Below are positions 48,701 to 58,114 of a stretch of 64,000 nucleotides of DNA, in pieces (positions within the stretch are counted from its first letter, which is position 1; every line of letters begins with the position of its first letter). The DNA comes from Megalonaias nervosa (lineage: Eukaryota > Mollusca > Bivalvia > Unionida > Unionidae): assembly GCA_016617855.1 (NCBI GenBank), contig JAECUM010094028.1, forward strand, positions 62,001-126,000. The letters run 5' to 3'. The notes below the pieces were generated by a model. That model had not been told where the DNA came from and did not search any database. It saw only the letters and a program-made list of their open reading frames with translations. A program made the translations under genes and the position numbers.

Positions 48701-51700
48701 CCCTAAAAGTGATACTTGTATCTAAAACCATCAACAAATTAGCTTTGTATTAAAAAAATTTAATAGCATTCCATGTTTGGAATATAGGTCTGTTACTTAC
48801 CCCTTAAGGGCCATGAAGATATAGAGAATTCTGGGAAGTAGGATGATATGCTGGTTACACAAGACGGCATCAATGATCTTGTCTGCTACATAATCTTGTT
48901 CAAGAACTGGTAACAGGAACGGAAATCTGAAGGAAATATTGTTTGTACTTATTCAAACCAACTTCAGTAAAGTGCGTCTTCAAGCTATGGAACTTCAGAA
49001 AAATCTCTTGCATTACTTCAATGATATCAGGTGGACATTATGCTATTAAATCTTTCAGGTTTCCTGCATCAATCATACCTATATTTGCAACTCCATTAGA
49101 TAGATTAAAACAAAATATTTTGCCATAAAAGTTACCTTCTGTCTACATGTCTAATTCACCAAGACAACTGAACAAATCTGAAACATCATTTAAAGCTACA
49201 CGGATACAAACTTTATTTTATTTATTAGAGGCCTTGTGTCATGTTCCAATTCTGATGTTTTAGCAAATATGACAAAGTATTTTAGAATTTCTTTACATAT
49301 AGTCAATTAATGTTTTATTAATAAAAAAATTTTTAAGTTCTGGCAAAAGAGTAAATTTATTTCTTGAAGTGTTATCCAGCCCTTCTCAAAGCTGGTATGT
49401 CAGTTTGTTCAAATTCAGCAATTTATTCATCAAATTTATTTAACTGTGTATAAGACATGAGAGAAGCTATTCAATGAAAACAAAATAGTGACTCATAAAT
49501 ACTGACAAGTATAGAGATTGGAAATAATGGTGAAATACTTTTATCAACTGACCAAATATGGCCAATCTGACCCACCTAGTCTTGACTCCCTCAAACATTC
49601 CAGTGTTAATAAAGTAAGGGCAGACAACTGTGGTGTGAACTCCCTTCTTTCCCATAGTGTACAGCTCAAATCGCATCGACTCATCAAATCCAACAGCTGC
49701 ATGTTTACTGGCACAGTAATCAGCAAGGCCCGTAACTCCAATAAGCCCTGCAGAACTTGCAATATTGACAATGTGACCGTGATCTCGTTCAATCATTCCT
49801 GGCAGGAAAGCTTTCGCAGTCTGAAAAGACAGTATTTGTTCAGGGGGTGCTAGTCTTTGAGATCATGGGTTATCTTAATTAAAATCGTCTACATCAATGA
49901 CGAAATGAAGCCTTGGCTACCACTGTAAGCTGATTTCCTCCAAGATTTCTTTCTTACGAACAAGGTGTTCTTTCTACTGAAAATACAGCAGAACTCTGAA
50001 AAGTTGAGTGCTGCGGGCAGCAATTTTTGGCTGGTGTTTTTGATAGTTTCAATTTTTTGATGTTGCAGACAAGCAAATATATTGCAACAGAGCTGAGAGA
50101 GTATTTGGGTTTATGGCATGCATTTGACAGGGGACATGTAAAAAACAAACTGTTCCTGTAACAGGAGCAAACATTCTAAAATCCTGATGACTCCATTTTT
50201 TCTTTCACCATGCTTTTGAGAAAAGTTTCATTCTGCAAAATTTTTATATAGGGTCTGATGTGAATTAATGTTTTGCCTTTTTTGGTATGTAGTATTAGTC
50301 CCCTGGAATACTTTGTAGTTCTTCAGATTAGCAATCGGAACCAACTGAGAATATAGAAATTCATACAATTTTTTTCTTTATAAGCCTACCTACCAACCCA
50401 ACTTTAATAAAGCCTGTTACAGGAAACATTTTTTGTTGCACTTGTCCTGAGTGATGTTTGAATTTTTAAAGTTTGTAAAGTTATTGTCCAATTTGCTATG
50501 AATGTTAATATAGTTGTAGTTACAGGATATACAAGTAATTGTCTTTTGAAAAACCTTGTAATGAAGGCTGATATGTAATGGAACAATTTATGAAAATTGT
50601 GACCCTTAGTCCTGTTGATGTTGTTGTTTTGGGTTTAATGCCATTTCTAAACACAAGATAGGCTATACGTGGTGGCCAGTATAACTGGTTAAAGAAGAAC
50701 CTGGGAAAACCCCAGTAATAACTACTGACCAATAGTTACTGGCAAGTTTTTTCACACACCTACATTGGCTGAGCCTGAGACTCAAACACACCCATACAGA
50801 CTAGGCCACCTGGGGTCCAACAACTGGTCTTAATTATATGACTAATAGTTTAGTTTTGATTAAGCAGTGTACTTTTATCTGGAAGGAACGCAACCCTTAC
50901 TTTGAATATCACAGAAAGTTGTGTAATGCCATCTACAAAGTTTGAAAGAAATTCCAAGGCAATGACCCATTTTAAAAAAATTATTTCTAAGTAAGTGAAA
51001 TATGTTTGGTTCATATTATTCAAATGGTTTTTATGTAAAGTAAGTGATACATATTTGTTCACATCATTTGAATAGTTTTGTTGTAAAAAAGTGATACATG
51101 TTCAGTTAATATCATCTGAATGGATTTGAAGGAAAAGATAATAGTAAATTCTTGTGCAAATCAGATGTATTGAAAAAGTAGTGGAACTGAAGAGGTGGAT
51201 ATAACCCAATAATCTACCATAACATTAGATGTACTGTGAAAGCAGTAGAACTGATGAGGTGGGTATAACCCAATTATGTACCATAACATCAGATGTACTG
51301 GGAAAGCAGTAGAACTGATGAGAACGATATAACCCAATACTGTACCATAACATCAAATGTACTGGGAAAGAAGAAGAACCGAGAAGGATGAGGTAATTAG
51401 TCAATAATGTACCATAATGTCAGATATATTGGGAAAGCAGTGTAATTGATAAGGATAATGATATTTTACCCAACAAAAGTCCCTTGAAGGGACTGATGCT
51501 CCACTGGGCAAAAAGAATTTACAGGAATTCAACACAAGACCATTTCTTCTGTTTAACAGCTGAGTGCTGAAACCATCTCTGATATTCTTCAGTGATAACA
51601 AGATTTTTAAATTAGCTTCTGTGCTGGCATATTGGATGTCAGGTTGGCACCCTTTCCATTCAGAACAAAGCAGATATCATTAGAAGTCTTTTGATCAAAA

Positions 51701-54700
51701 ACCCTTGCCATAATGATAATCCATTCATGGGGAGTAGTGACAAGAGTTTCTTGACAGCCATCATGACAACCATACTGGATGTATGACTAGCAGCATTTTC
51801 ATTTAGAACCAATAGGTATCATGTCCCTACATCGACACAGCCATCAATTTGGGAGTAGAGACAACAATGGAAAAATTCAGGGTTAATCATTTTCATTCAG
51901 GACTCAGCAGACACCATAAGAACTCTTCTGATGAAATTCCAATGTAAAAAAATGACTTTCTCTTTAAGAGGAGAAGCTAAAATAAGATTTTCAAGATGGC
52001 CACGTACTGGATGTCAGATCAGCACATTTAAAATTTAAGATCAACAAAATATTTATAAGAAGTCTTCTAGTGAAAATGCCATGATAATATGATCATCCAT
52101 TCAGGAGCAATGAAGACAGCTTTTCAAGATGGCAGCTGTGGTTGCCATATTAAACCCCAGATCAGTACTATTTTTATTTAAGACCAAGCAGACATCATAA
52201 AAGTCTTTTAGTGAAAACCCCATGCTGATAAAAAATGTCAATATGACCTTCTGTTCAGGAAAAGTAGTGATAAAAATGTTTCAAGAAGGCTGCTGTGATG
52301 ACCATACTGGATGGTACATATTGGTACCATTTTCACTTATGACCACCTAGAGATAAGAAGTCTTTTTGTAAAAACCCCATGCTGATATGACCATCTATTC
52401 AGGAGGAGTAACAATAACATGCTTTTCAAGCTGGCCACTGTTGTGGCTATATTGGCTGTGCAAAGCAGGACCAGTTTTACCTATGACCAAAAAGACCATT
52501 GGACCAATGAGTGTGTACCATTTTAAGGCAATCCCCCAAGTAGTTTAGAAGGAGTAGCAATAACAAACTTGTGCTAATGAACAGTCAGAAATCAGATGAC
52601 AGAAGACGGACCATCCCATAAGCTCTTCTGGTCTATGACCAGTAGATCTAATGATCTACCACAACATCAGATGCATTGGGAAAGCAAGGGTATTACCCAA
52701 TAATGCAGCATAATGTCAGATGTATTGGGAAAGCAGATTAACTCATGAGGAAGGTATTACCCAATAATGAGCCATAATGTTGACATCCATTGTCTTCTGA
52801 ATCATGTCATCTGGACAATCCAGAAATTTCTTTCCTGTCACAATTCCTGCATTGTTCACAAGAATGTCAACATCTCCAACTTCTCTCTTTACCTAGAGAG
52901 ATAAAAAAGAAATGGAGATCATCAGAAAGAAAAAGAAAGACTTATATGTGGATATGACTCCATGGTCTTATACTAATTAACAGAAATGAGCAAAAACCAA
53001 CAAATTTAGTAAAATTCCGCAAATAATTTATTTCTTTATAATACAAAGTGAACATTTAAAAAGAACTTACAGTATTGTGAATCAAATATCAAACAGTCCT
53101 AAAAGTTCTATCAAAAGTACAAAAGTATAGACGGTTACAAATGAATTCCAGTGGTGTTCCAAATGAATTCCAATCTTGAATGTGCTGATGTGCCAATGGC
53201 CTTAAATATGATGATGTGCTAACAGTCTTGCTGTATCACAATGATACAATCCAAAATGTCTTTGAAAGAATTCAAAATAGTTACAAAATAATGACTTAGA
53301 CCTAAAGCCAATGAGCACTTTGTAATTCCAATTAATAATTTAAATAAATAAATCCTTTCAAATTATAACAGAACACAATTAAAAGACTGACTCCACTAGA
53401 CAGATGTTAAAACAGGAATAAAAATTTCATAGATTTCATTGAAATGAGCATCTCACACACACACACACACACACACACGATTCTCAATAGCTTTATAACC
53501 TTGGAGTCCTGTACTCCCAACCTGGAAAAATCCAATGGAAAGTCCGACAAAAAAATTGTAATATCAAGAATAGATGTTACAAAAAGTATTGCATTCTAAT
53601 TAAAATTTCATTTGATCATATGGCTACTGTTATTTATGTTAATATACCCACATCATAAATTTCAGATATGTAACACATGCAATAACGCCTCATTATGTCA
53701 CAAATGATCTCATAACTTTATGCAAAAGAAAAGTTTAATAAACGATCCATCTAAATGTATTTCAAATGTCATTTCATGACAAAATCCTGCAGTTTGGTCA
53801 AACACAATCAATATTTTTCACATGTGATAAACAGAATTTTATATTGGTGCTCATTTCAAATGAAATGTGTGAAACTAAACAAATAGTTTAAATCATTTGC
53901 TCACCAAGGCTCAAAAAAAGAATTTTTGTACTCACTTAATAAATTCCGTTTGAAATGAGCACTCACAGAGCAGTCCCTCCTTATGTATGGTATACACACA
54001 AAGGCTTCTAAATAGCTTTTTAAAACTTGGGAGTCCTGGGATCCCAACTTGGAAAAAGTTGTAAGTCCCATAACAGTCCAACTAAGAAAATTAGAAGCAC
54101 CAACAATAAAGATTCCAAACAGTACTGTATTCTGCTTAAGATTTTATTTTATTACTTGACTACTGTATTATTTACTTAATATAACCATGTCATAATTTTC
54201 AGATATTGAACGTGTAACAACACCTCAATGTCACAAATGCCACTGTCAACTATTCAGAGGCAAGATGTAATGACTAACACATTGGAAACTATTTCATGGT
54301 CATTTTACTACAATATTCTGCAGCTCAGTCAAATAAAATCAATAATTTTCTTCAAACAGCAAATATAATCTTACAGTCATGCTTGTTTCAACAGGGTTCA
54401 TACAGAATTCTGAATGAAAAATTCAAAGACTTTTCCCAAACTTTCAAAGACCACAAACATAGATTTCCAAGACCTATTTTCGCTAACATTTTATATACAA
54501 GTTATGTTATATGAGAAAACAACGAATTCAAAATACTACAATATTGTTTAATGATGAAATTCAAACTATAATTAACTTCCTAATTTCAAAAGAAAGAAAC
54601 CAGGAAAACTCGACTACATCCAAATCTAACAACCTTGGACAATTTTATTTGTGATTATGGAAAGAAATTAAAATGTTTGGGTTTATTTCAATTTTTGAAA

Positions 54701-57700
54701 ACTTAAAGACCTCTGGGTAATCTGCTTGATTTTCCCAAACTTTCAAGGCCTTTGGAAAGAAAGAAATTGTTCAACTCGTGTCATTTGAAATGATCACTGG
54801 TGTAGGATTCTCTATTTCTTACAAATCAGCAAATAATAAATAATTACCCATCTTATTTGACAACAAAATTAACACACATGAAAATCATAAATTTTAATTA
54901 ATTATTTAATCATTTTTCTTATCACAGTGCACAACATTGCGATTATGTCAAGCAGGAAGAATGTTAATATGTAATAATATTACTGAGCAGGAAAGCACAT
55001 GCAAATGCACATAAATGAATTACATGTATTGGAAAAGTTGCACCTGATATGAACCATAATTATTTCATTTGCCATCATTATGTCCATCTCAGTCAAATTT
55101 GTCAAGCCACTGAAACACTGAATTCCATTAAGAATACCAACTGTTTCTATCACAGAATTTCTCTTTCATCTTCGGGTAGTTTGGGCTATTTCTGTTTCCA
55201 TATATTTAACACAAAAAAAATTAATGCAAGGGTGAAATGACATGGAAATGTAGAGGTCTGAAGAACAGTTAACTTCCAGTTCAAAGTATATTTATGAAAT
55301 GTGCTAACTCAAGTAACTGCTCATTAAATTAACAGACCTATTTGACATTAAATTAACAAAACTATACGTCATCAATTAACATTTCTATTTGCCATTAGAT
55401 TAACAGAACTATTCGATTACATGGAGCAGTGAAGTTTACGATCAGCTGTTAATGGGTTTATGTTGATGAGCTGTACTTTGTCTCGTATCAATTAAAGTGA
55501 CACTGAAATCTTCAAATAAGCAATATAGACATGAATAGGACATCGTTAAAGAACAAAAATTTGAGTGAAAGCTTTCAAATTGATTTGAGGAGAATTCAAA
55601 GATTTATCAAGGGAGTTAACTCACTGTAAACTAATTACTTTTTATTTTACAGTATTGTTGTTCATTTACAATAAACATGCATGTGTAAAATGAGACATGC
55701 TTTCAGGGGGATTTAAAATCTGTTAACAGTTTCACTTGAATGAATGATCAACTGAAACAGCAAATAAATCAAGTTTGCATGTAATTTTTTATTCTTTCTT
55801 TCACTTTCAGTCGTACTAGTATTTAAATACCTTCTTCTTTTTCCCATCTTTCTCTCTATCATTTCTGATCTTACACCATATTGATTTAACTTATTAAAAT
55901 TCATAGCATTTCAAAGACACATACAAATACATATATTTTACTTATACCACATACAAATACACATACAATATTTTCCATAGATTAACAACAAAGAGCTAAT
56001 AATGGGAGTTAACTCTTCAAATTGCCAACGAGTGTGCCCATTCAAAAAATGTAGTTTTGCATTACCAATCTTGTCAAACATGGTTAATTTGCTTTATAAG
56101 CTTCATCTTTAGTTATCTTGGCTAAATAAATTAAATATATGTCTGAGATCAAGGCTGGTTTAAATAATAATTTACAAACATTGCATACCCAGCATCCTGA
56201 GCAATAAAAGTGCAGTCATTAAAGCCATTGGCAATTAGATCTGATATTTTGGACATCTGCCACTGTTTAGCATGAATCGGTTTGAGTATTATTGTTTTTA
56301 GGTCCCCTGGTAAAGTGCACTGATCTTCACAACTGACGTCACCCTTTCCTCTTATGATCTCATGACACATTTCATGTATCACTGCAAGTGTGATTTCAGT
56401 TCTAATTTGTAGTGTTTGTTTAATGGTTGTAATTTGCCGATACACAAGGCAGGCACAAAAGTGTGATTTCAGTGTCATTCAGGTAAGCTAGTATCTTTAC
56501 AATTTTGATGGCATGGTAGACATAAAAATTCATAACTGAGCAATGGACAACTGGTCACATGTTTGGTTCATATACACATGACGGTATCCACCTAACTTAA
56601 TTTGACCAAATTTACGCCATTGTGTTAACATCATAATCATCATAAGATATTGATGGCAAAACTTTCTGGATGGCTGTTTAAGACAAAGATCATATATATG
56701 TGCTTCAACAACAGCTTAGATTGGTTTTGTTGGCTTTGTCAACTCCATTTGATGCTGATCACTCAGATGAAAGCACAATGTAAGACACTAATGTTGGCAG
56801 GTGTTTATTTTATATTCATACAAGTGGTAGCATTATTGTAACCATTCAAGCAAGCATCATAGGTTATCACCATAGTTACCGCTTTGGTGGTCTAGTGGTT
56901 AGAGCATCCGTCTCGGATGCGGGAGGTCGTGGTTTGATCCCCGGCCAAGTCATAACAAAGACTTATGAAAATGGTACTAACAGCTGCCTTGCTTGGCACT
57001 CAGCATTAAGAGGTTAGTGTTAGGACTGGTCGGCTTTGTGTCAGGTTAATGTGACTGGGTGGGACATCATGCTACATGTCTGCGGCATGATGCCCCAGTG
57101 CTAGACATCACTATAAACTGCCACACTGCAGACATCGTAGCGATATGACTGAAAAATTGTTAAAGCTACGTTAAAAACCAAAACACACACACACACACAC
57201 ATCACCATAGTTTTTTAAAAATCTGTTCTTTATTTAGGGTAATTGTAAAGGTAAATCCATGAAAGGAAAATCCTATGTCTCTTTTGCCACAAAGCCATGA
57301 AAATTAAAACCCATGAAAACGAATCCACAGTAACTGAATTCTAATGGAAGGTAACAAAAAATATTTTATAAAAACAACATATAAAGCATAATATGATTCA
57401 CTTTAAATATAAGAATCCAATAGAATTCTGCTTGAAAGCGACATGTCCTCAAAATATCTTTGGTTATGTATATTTAATTTGCATTTTGTGCTTGACATTT
57501 GTCTGTTATTGAGAGTAGGAGTTTTGGCCTACCTGACTAATGTCCTTTTTCAAAAAGTTCTTTACTGATATTCGAATTCAAGGTTTAAACTTCTTTACAA
57601 AATTTAGATTGTTCCATATGCAACTTTGACCCATATCCGGGTCATTTTATTGTCTTAAGTTGTTATACAAGGTTGTTGTCATCAAAATTATTCATTCTTA

Positions 57701-58114
57701 CTTTAAGTTCAGTCAGAGAAGTCATGTATTTAAAATTATTCATTGGAAATACAAAGTGCTCATCAACATTTTGGACAAAATCACTACTTTGGGTTTATTG
57801 ATAATTCGTTGAAAGACATTCTAGATTATATCATGGTGATACATTAAGGCTGTTAGCACATCAATATATTCAAGACTATTGGTACATCAGCACATCCAAT
57901 TTAAGCATTCAGAACAGATGGCTCAATACCTTCTCAGCTACTCTGTACACTTCCTCTCGATCACACAGGTTAATAGTATATGTTTTGACTGTGGCCCCAG
58001 CTTCTTTTACTTTGGCTGCAGTCTCCTTATTTCCATCTTGATTGATATCCCAAAGAACCAGCCGGGCTCCAAGCTTGGCAAACCTAATTGCCATGCATCG
58101 TCCAATTCCACTAC
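34540..58114 (-). CDS. SDR16C-type retinol/steroid dehydrogenase, five exons (5' partial)
   Basis: Spliced minus-strand model: 58114-57930, 52892-52761, 49820-49576, 48926-48801, 34600-34540. All AG/GT sites and phases agree. It reads [12 protein letters not shown] (Rossmann glycine motif), LVLWDIN (acidic cofactor residue), [21 protein letters not shown] (catalytic Asn), IVNIASSAG (catalytic Ser), [12 protein letters not shown] (catalytic Tyr and Lys), [14 protein letters not shown] and [12 protein letters not shown]. Every active-site residue is present. The family (SDR16C5, RDH10, HSD17B11/13) comprises NAD(P)-dependent membrane or lipid-droplet dehydrogenases acting on retinol or steroids. 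The closest pattern I recall is SDR16C5/epidermal retinol dehydrogenase 2, so oxidation of retinol to retinal is inferred. The first exon (membrane anchor plus TGA of TGAGSGIG) was not found. The last exon lies 14.2 kb from its neighbour. Confidence 0.85.
34715..34855. repeat. inverted-repeat cluster (AGATCAGGGTCTGTGTT)
   Basis: Two palindromic modules lie side by side. The better one runs from AACACAGAACCTGATCT near 34790 to AGATCAGGGTCTGTGTT near 34836, with a spacer of about 30 bp. The other, near 34717-34772, has weaker arms. It lies just upstream, on the minus strand, of the last SDR exon. Confidence 0.65.
34860..35670. other. SDR intron, no gene seen
   Basis: AT-rich sequence without recognised structure. 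Confidence 0.5.
35680..35927. mobile_element. pogo-like MITE, 248 bp
   Basis: TIRs of about 19 bp: CAGGTAACACCCGTTATAA at the left and TTATAATGGGTTTTACCTG at the right. TA lies on both sides (35678-35679, 35928-35929). No coding sequence. End sequence and TA target fit pogo/Tigger-type elements. Confidence 0.85.
35930..36448. other. SDR intron, no gene seen
   Basis: A short (TA)n run at about 35969-35980. Otherwise unremarkable. Confidence 0.5.
36449..37128. repeat. ~56-bp minisatellite
   Basis: About twelve units with ACCAATCATCAGAAGTCTAA, ATACCAATCTGTTGG and AGGAAATCTGTCAAAAAG. CACCAG and CATCAG variants and TTATGG/TGTTGG variants occur in blocks. One unit near 37010 is shortened. Confidence 0.93.
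37730..38482. repeat. ~140-bp tandem family Y, left block
   Basis: Diverged units carry GTGGCCATATTGGATGG-, GCATCATTTGTA-, CTTGAAAGGCCTTAA-, GCCAGGATGCTTTCTG- and GTCAAATTTGGTCAAATTCTG-like blocks. Repeat starts lie near 37773, 37906, 38040, 38170 and 38325, at intervals of 130-155 bp. Confidence 0.75.
38483..38746. repeat. 27-bp minisatellite derived from family Y
   Basis: About ten units of TCATTTGTAAAGTCAGG plus ATGCCTTACA. Because 27 is divisible by three, both strands stay open (FVKSGCLTS repeats on the plus strand). The unit reproduces part of the family Y unit with a deletion. Three copies of TTTATACCAAATTTATACC follow at 38758-38812. Confidence 0.93.
38820..39173 (+). mobile_element. 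SINE-A, full-length, 9-bp TSD
   Basis: The body 38829-39164 carries A box (GGCATAGTAGTTAGAGC), B box (GGGTTCAAACCCC), the family body and a (CA)n tail. A 9-bp TSD, TTCATTCAG, lies at 38820-38828 and 39165-39173. It is inserted in family Y. Confidence 0.92.
39174..39790. repeat. ~140-bp tandem family Y, right block
   Basis: Continuation of family Y beyond the SINE and 27-bp array, with about four diverged units (TTTAGTAATGGGAACCATG, GCATCATTTCTACAAACC, GTCAAATGATG). Confidence 0.72.
39791..40422. other. SDR intron, no gene seen
   Basis: No recognisable coding or repeat structure. Confidence 0.5.
40423..41640. repeat. 42-bp minisatellite with 84-bp higher-order block
   Basis: About twenty-nine copies of a 42-bp unit (AGTGCAACACTGAAATGG, CCCATGTCACTAGAAAG, ACAAAAC). 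Between about 41030 and 41370 the array becomes a clean 84-bp dimer, repeated four times, that alternates ACAATACAGTG/GTCACT with ACAAAGCAGAG/TTTCACT. 42 bp is fourteen codons, so long frames stay open on both strands. It lies inside the last SDR intron, and I do not regard it as coding. Confidence 0.95.
41641..42177. other. SDR intron, no gene seen
   Basis: A short (CTGT)n-like run at 41786-41812. Otherwise unremarkable. Confidence 0.5.
42178..42405. repeat. ~32-bp minisatellite
   Basis: About seven units of TTAATTCCTATGAAATGC, TATAAAGGTATGTG, with increasing divergence at the edges. Confidence 0.88.
42411..43780 (-). mobile_element. SINE-B interrupted by a pogo-like element
   Basis: The 3' part of SINE-B lies at 42411-42476 (GTTGTTATGGGTTTAACATC, GGTGCCCAGTATA). 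The rest resumes at 43598 (CTTGGTGGAGGAAGAACC) and runs through the tRNA head to about 43780 (TTAGCCACCAGTGG). The gap is exactly the element 42477-43595 plus its duplicated TA. Confidence 0.88.
42477..43595. mobile_element. pogo/Tigger-like non-autonomous element nested in SINE-B
   Basis: A 1,119-bp element. TIRs of about 25 bp begin CAGAGGAGCCTCATTAATCT at the left and, in reverse complement, CAGAGGAGCCTCGTTAATCT at the right. TA duplicates lie at 42475-42476 and 43596-43597. Further TCTGGATAAT-type subterminal repeats are inside each end. No transposase frame was seen. Confidence 0.92.
44233..44568 (+). mobile_element. SINE-A, full-length, 11-bp TSD
   Basis: The body is 44244-44557, with A box (TGGCCTAATGGTTAAAGC), B box (GGGTTCAAACCCT) and a CA tail. 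An 11-bp duplication with one mismatch, GTCATTTTGTA / GTCATTTGGTA, lies at 44233-44243 and 44558-44568. Confidence 0.92.
44650..45165. mobile_element. Helentron/pearl-like family X, 3'-truncated copy
   Basis: Left arm (TTAGTGCTGAAATC, TTTTCTGATATTCTTCAGTG) is followed by three core units (GCCATCATGGCAACCATATT, GGATGTACAATTGG, CATTTAGGACCAACCAGG). The right arm is absent. Confidence 0.65.
45177..45425 (-). mobile_element. SINE-B copy
   Basis: 3' tail GTTGTTGTCCTTTTGGGTTC, then CAGTATAACTGGTGGAGGAA and the head complement (GAGACTCAAAGCC, ACCACTTTGCCAACC). No clear duplication at the ends. It is flanked on the right by C-rich sequence. Confidence 0.82.
45765..45800. repeat. (AAAT)n microsatellite
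   Basis: Nine uninterrupted AAAT units. Confidence 0.95.
45801..48800. other. SDR intron, no gene seen
   Basis: A 3-kb AT-rich stretch next to the donor at 48800. All short frames lack recognisable domains. Confidence 0.5.
48801..48926 (-). CDS. SDR16C-like exon: FPFLLP segment
   Basis: The acceptor CCTTCAG ends at 48927 and the donor GG|GTAAGT begins at 48800. The exon encodes [39 protein letters not shown] and LKG (last codon split). The LLPVLE..Y.A.KI..A and P+.LY.... pattern matches the C-terminal part of SDR16C proteins and includes a hydrophobic stretch. Confidence 0.85.
49576..49820 (-). CDS. SDR16C-like exon: catalytic Ser/Tyr/Lys
   Basis: The acceptor CTTTTCAG ends at 49821 and the donor AG|GTGGGT begins at 49575. 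The exon encodes [56 protein letters not shown], then [18 protein letters not shown]. It holds the catalytic Ser (ASSAG) and the YCASK Tyr and Lys. Confidence 0.93.
49821..51170. other. SDR intron, no gene seen apart from a SINE
   Basis: Apart from the SINE-B at 50610-50818 nothing is recognised. Confidence 0.5.
50610..50818 (-). mobile_element. SINE-B copy
   Basis: 3' tail GATGTTGTTGTTTTGGGTTT, CCAGTATAACTGG, then the head complement GACTAGGCCACCTGGGG. Part of the central body is deleted compared with the copy at 23.5 kb. Confidence 0.82.
51190..51473. repeat. ~65-bp tandem array related to SDR exon 3 (distal part)
   Basis: Four to five units with ACCATAACATCAGATGTACT, GGGAAAGCAGTAGAACTGAT and GATATAACCCAATA. 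Intervals are 63-67 bp. The minus strand of each unit reads like the 3' end of SDR exon 3 plus its donor. The array continues at 52644 after the inserted family X element. Confidence 0.88.
51474..52643. mobile_element. Helentron/pearl-like family X, full-length copy
   Basis: About 1.17 kb. Left palindrome GTCCCTTGAAGGGAC, left arm (AAAGAATTTACAGGAATTC, ACCATTTCTTCTG, CTGATATTCTTCAGTG), then about six core units at ~145-bp spacing (TTTTCAAGATGGCCAC, ATTGGATGTCAG, AAGTCTTTTAGTG, AAACCCCATGCTGATA). The right arm ends in CCCATAAGCTCTTCTGGTCT and ATGACCAGTA. No coding sequence. Arms match the copy at 28245-29410. It is inserted in the ~65-bp array. Confidence 0.8.
52644..52760. repeat. ~65-bp tandem array adjoining SDR exon 3
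   Basis: Two units lie immediately downstream, on the minus strand, of the exon 3 donor. The minus strand reads ACATTATGCTGCATTATTGG followed by GTAATACCC. This repeats the true exon end and splice donor (ACATTATGGCTCATTATTGG then GTAATACC) with few changes. Confidence 0.88.
52761..52892 (-). CDS. SDR16C-like exon: NNAG and catalytic Asn
   Basis: The acceptor TCTCTCTAG ends at 52893 and the donor TGG|GTAATA begins at 52760. The exon encodes [35 protein letters not shown] and DVNIMAHYW. It is phase 0 at both ends. NNAG stabilises the Rossmann core, and the Asn of DVN is the catalytic one in classical SDRs. The last ~40 bases are the source of, or are shared with, the tandem array at 52644-52760. 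Confidence 0.93.
53440..54480. repeat. ~527-bp diverged tandem duplication
   Basis: Two copies share ordered blocks: GGAGTCCTGTACTCCC / GGAGTCCTGGGATCCC (near 53504 and 54031), GTCCGACAA / GTCCAACTAA, GGCTACTGTTATTTA / GACTACTGTATTATTTA, and TCCTGCAGTTTGGTCAAA / TTCTGCAGCTCAGTCAAA. The offset is about 527 bp. Confidence 0.7.
53454..53478. repeat. (CA)n microsatellite
   Basis: About thirteen CA units at the left edge of a diverged large duplication. Confidence 0.95.
54481..56865. other. SDR intron, no gene seen
   Basis: AT-rich. Around 54400-54760 there are diffuse TTCAAAGACTTTTCCCAAAC-type motifs, repeated once, which resemble the end of a retroelement, but no boundaries could be set. Confidence 0.45.
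56866..57212 (+). mobile_element. SINE-A, full-length, 12-bp TSD
   Basis: The body is 56878-57200. It has the best preserved tRNA head in the window (GGTGGTCTAGTGGTTAGAGC, then GGTCGTGGTTTGATCCCCGG) and a clean (CA)n tail. A perfect 12-bp TSD, ATCACCATAGTT, lies at 56866-56877 and 57201-57212. Confidence 0.95.
57213..57929. other. SDR intron, no gene seen
   Basis: AT-rich intron sequence between the SINE and the exon donor at 57929. A block near 57725-57760 (ATACAAAGTGCTCATC) recurs near 59040. Confidence 0.5.
57930..58114 (-). CDS. SDR16C-like exon: Rossmann nucleotide-binding part
   Basis: The acceptor TTTTTTGGCAG ends at 58115 and the donor AAG|GTATTG begins at 57929. The exon begins with two bases of a split Gly codon, then [59 protein letters not shown] and EK. 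The preceding exon must supply the TGA part of TGAGSGIG and end in phase 1. Confidence 0.93.

Noticed and set aside
49518..49853. Plus-strand frame of 111 codons over the SDR exon
   Set aside because: Shadow of the minus-strand catalytic exon, whose SDR motifs and splice sites are decisive.
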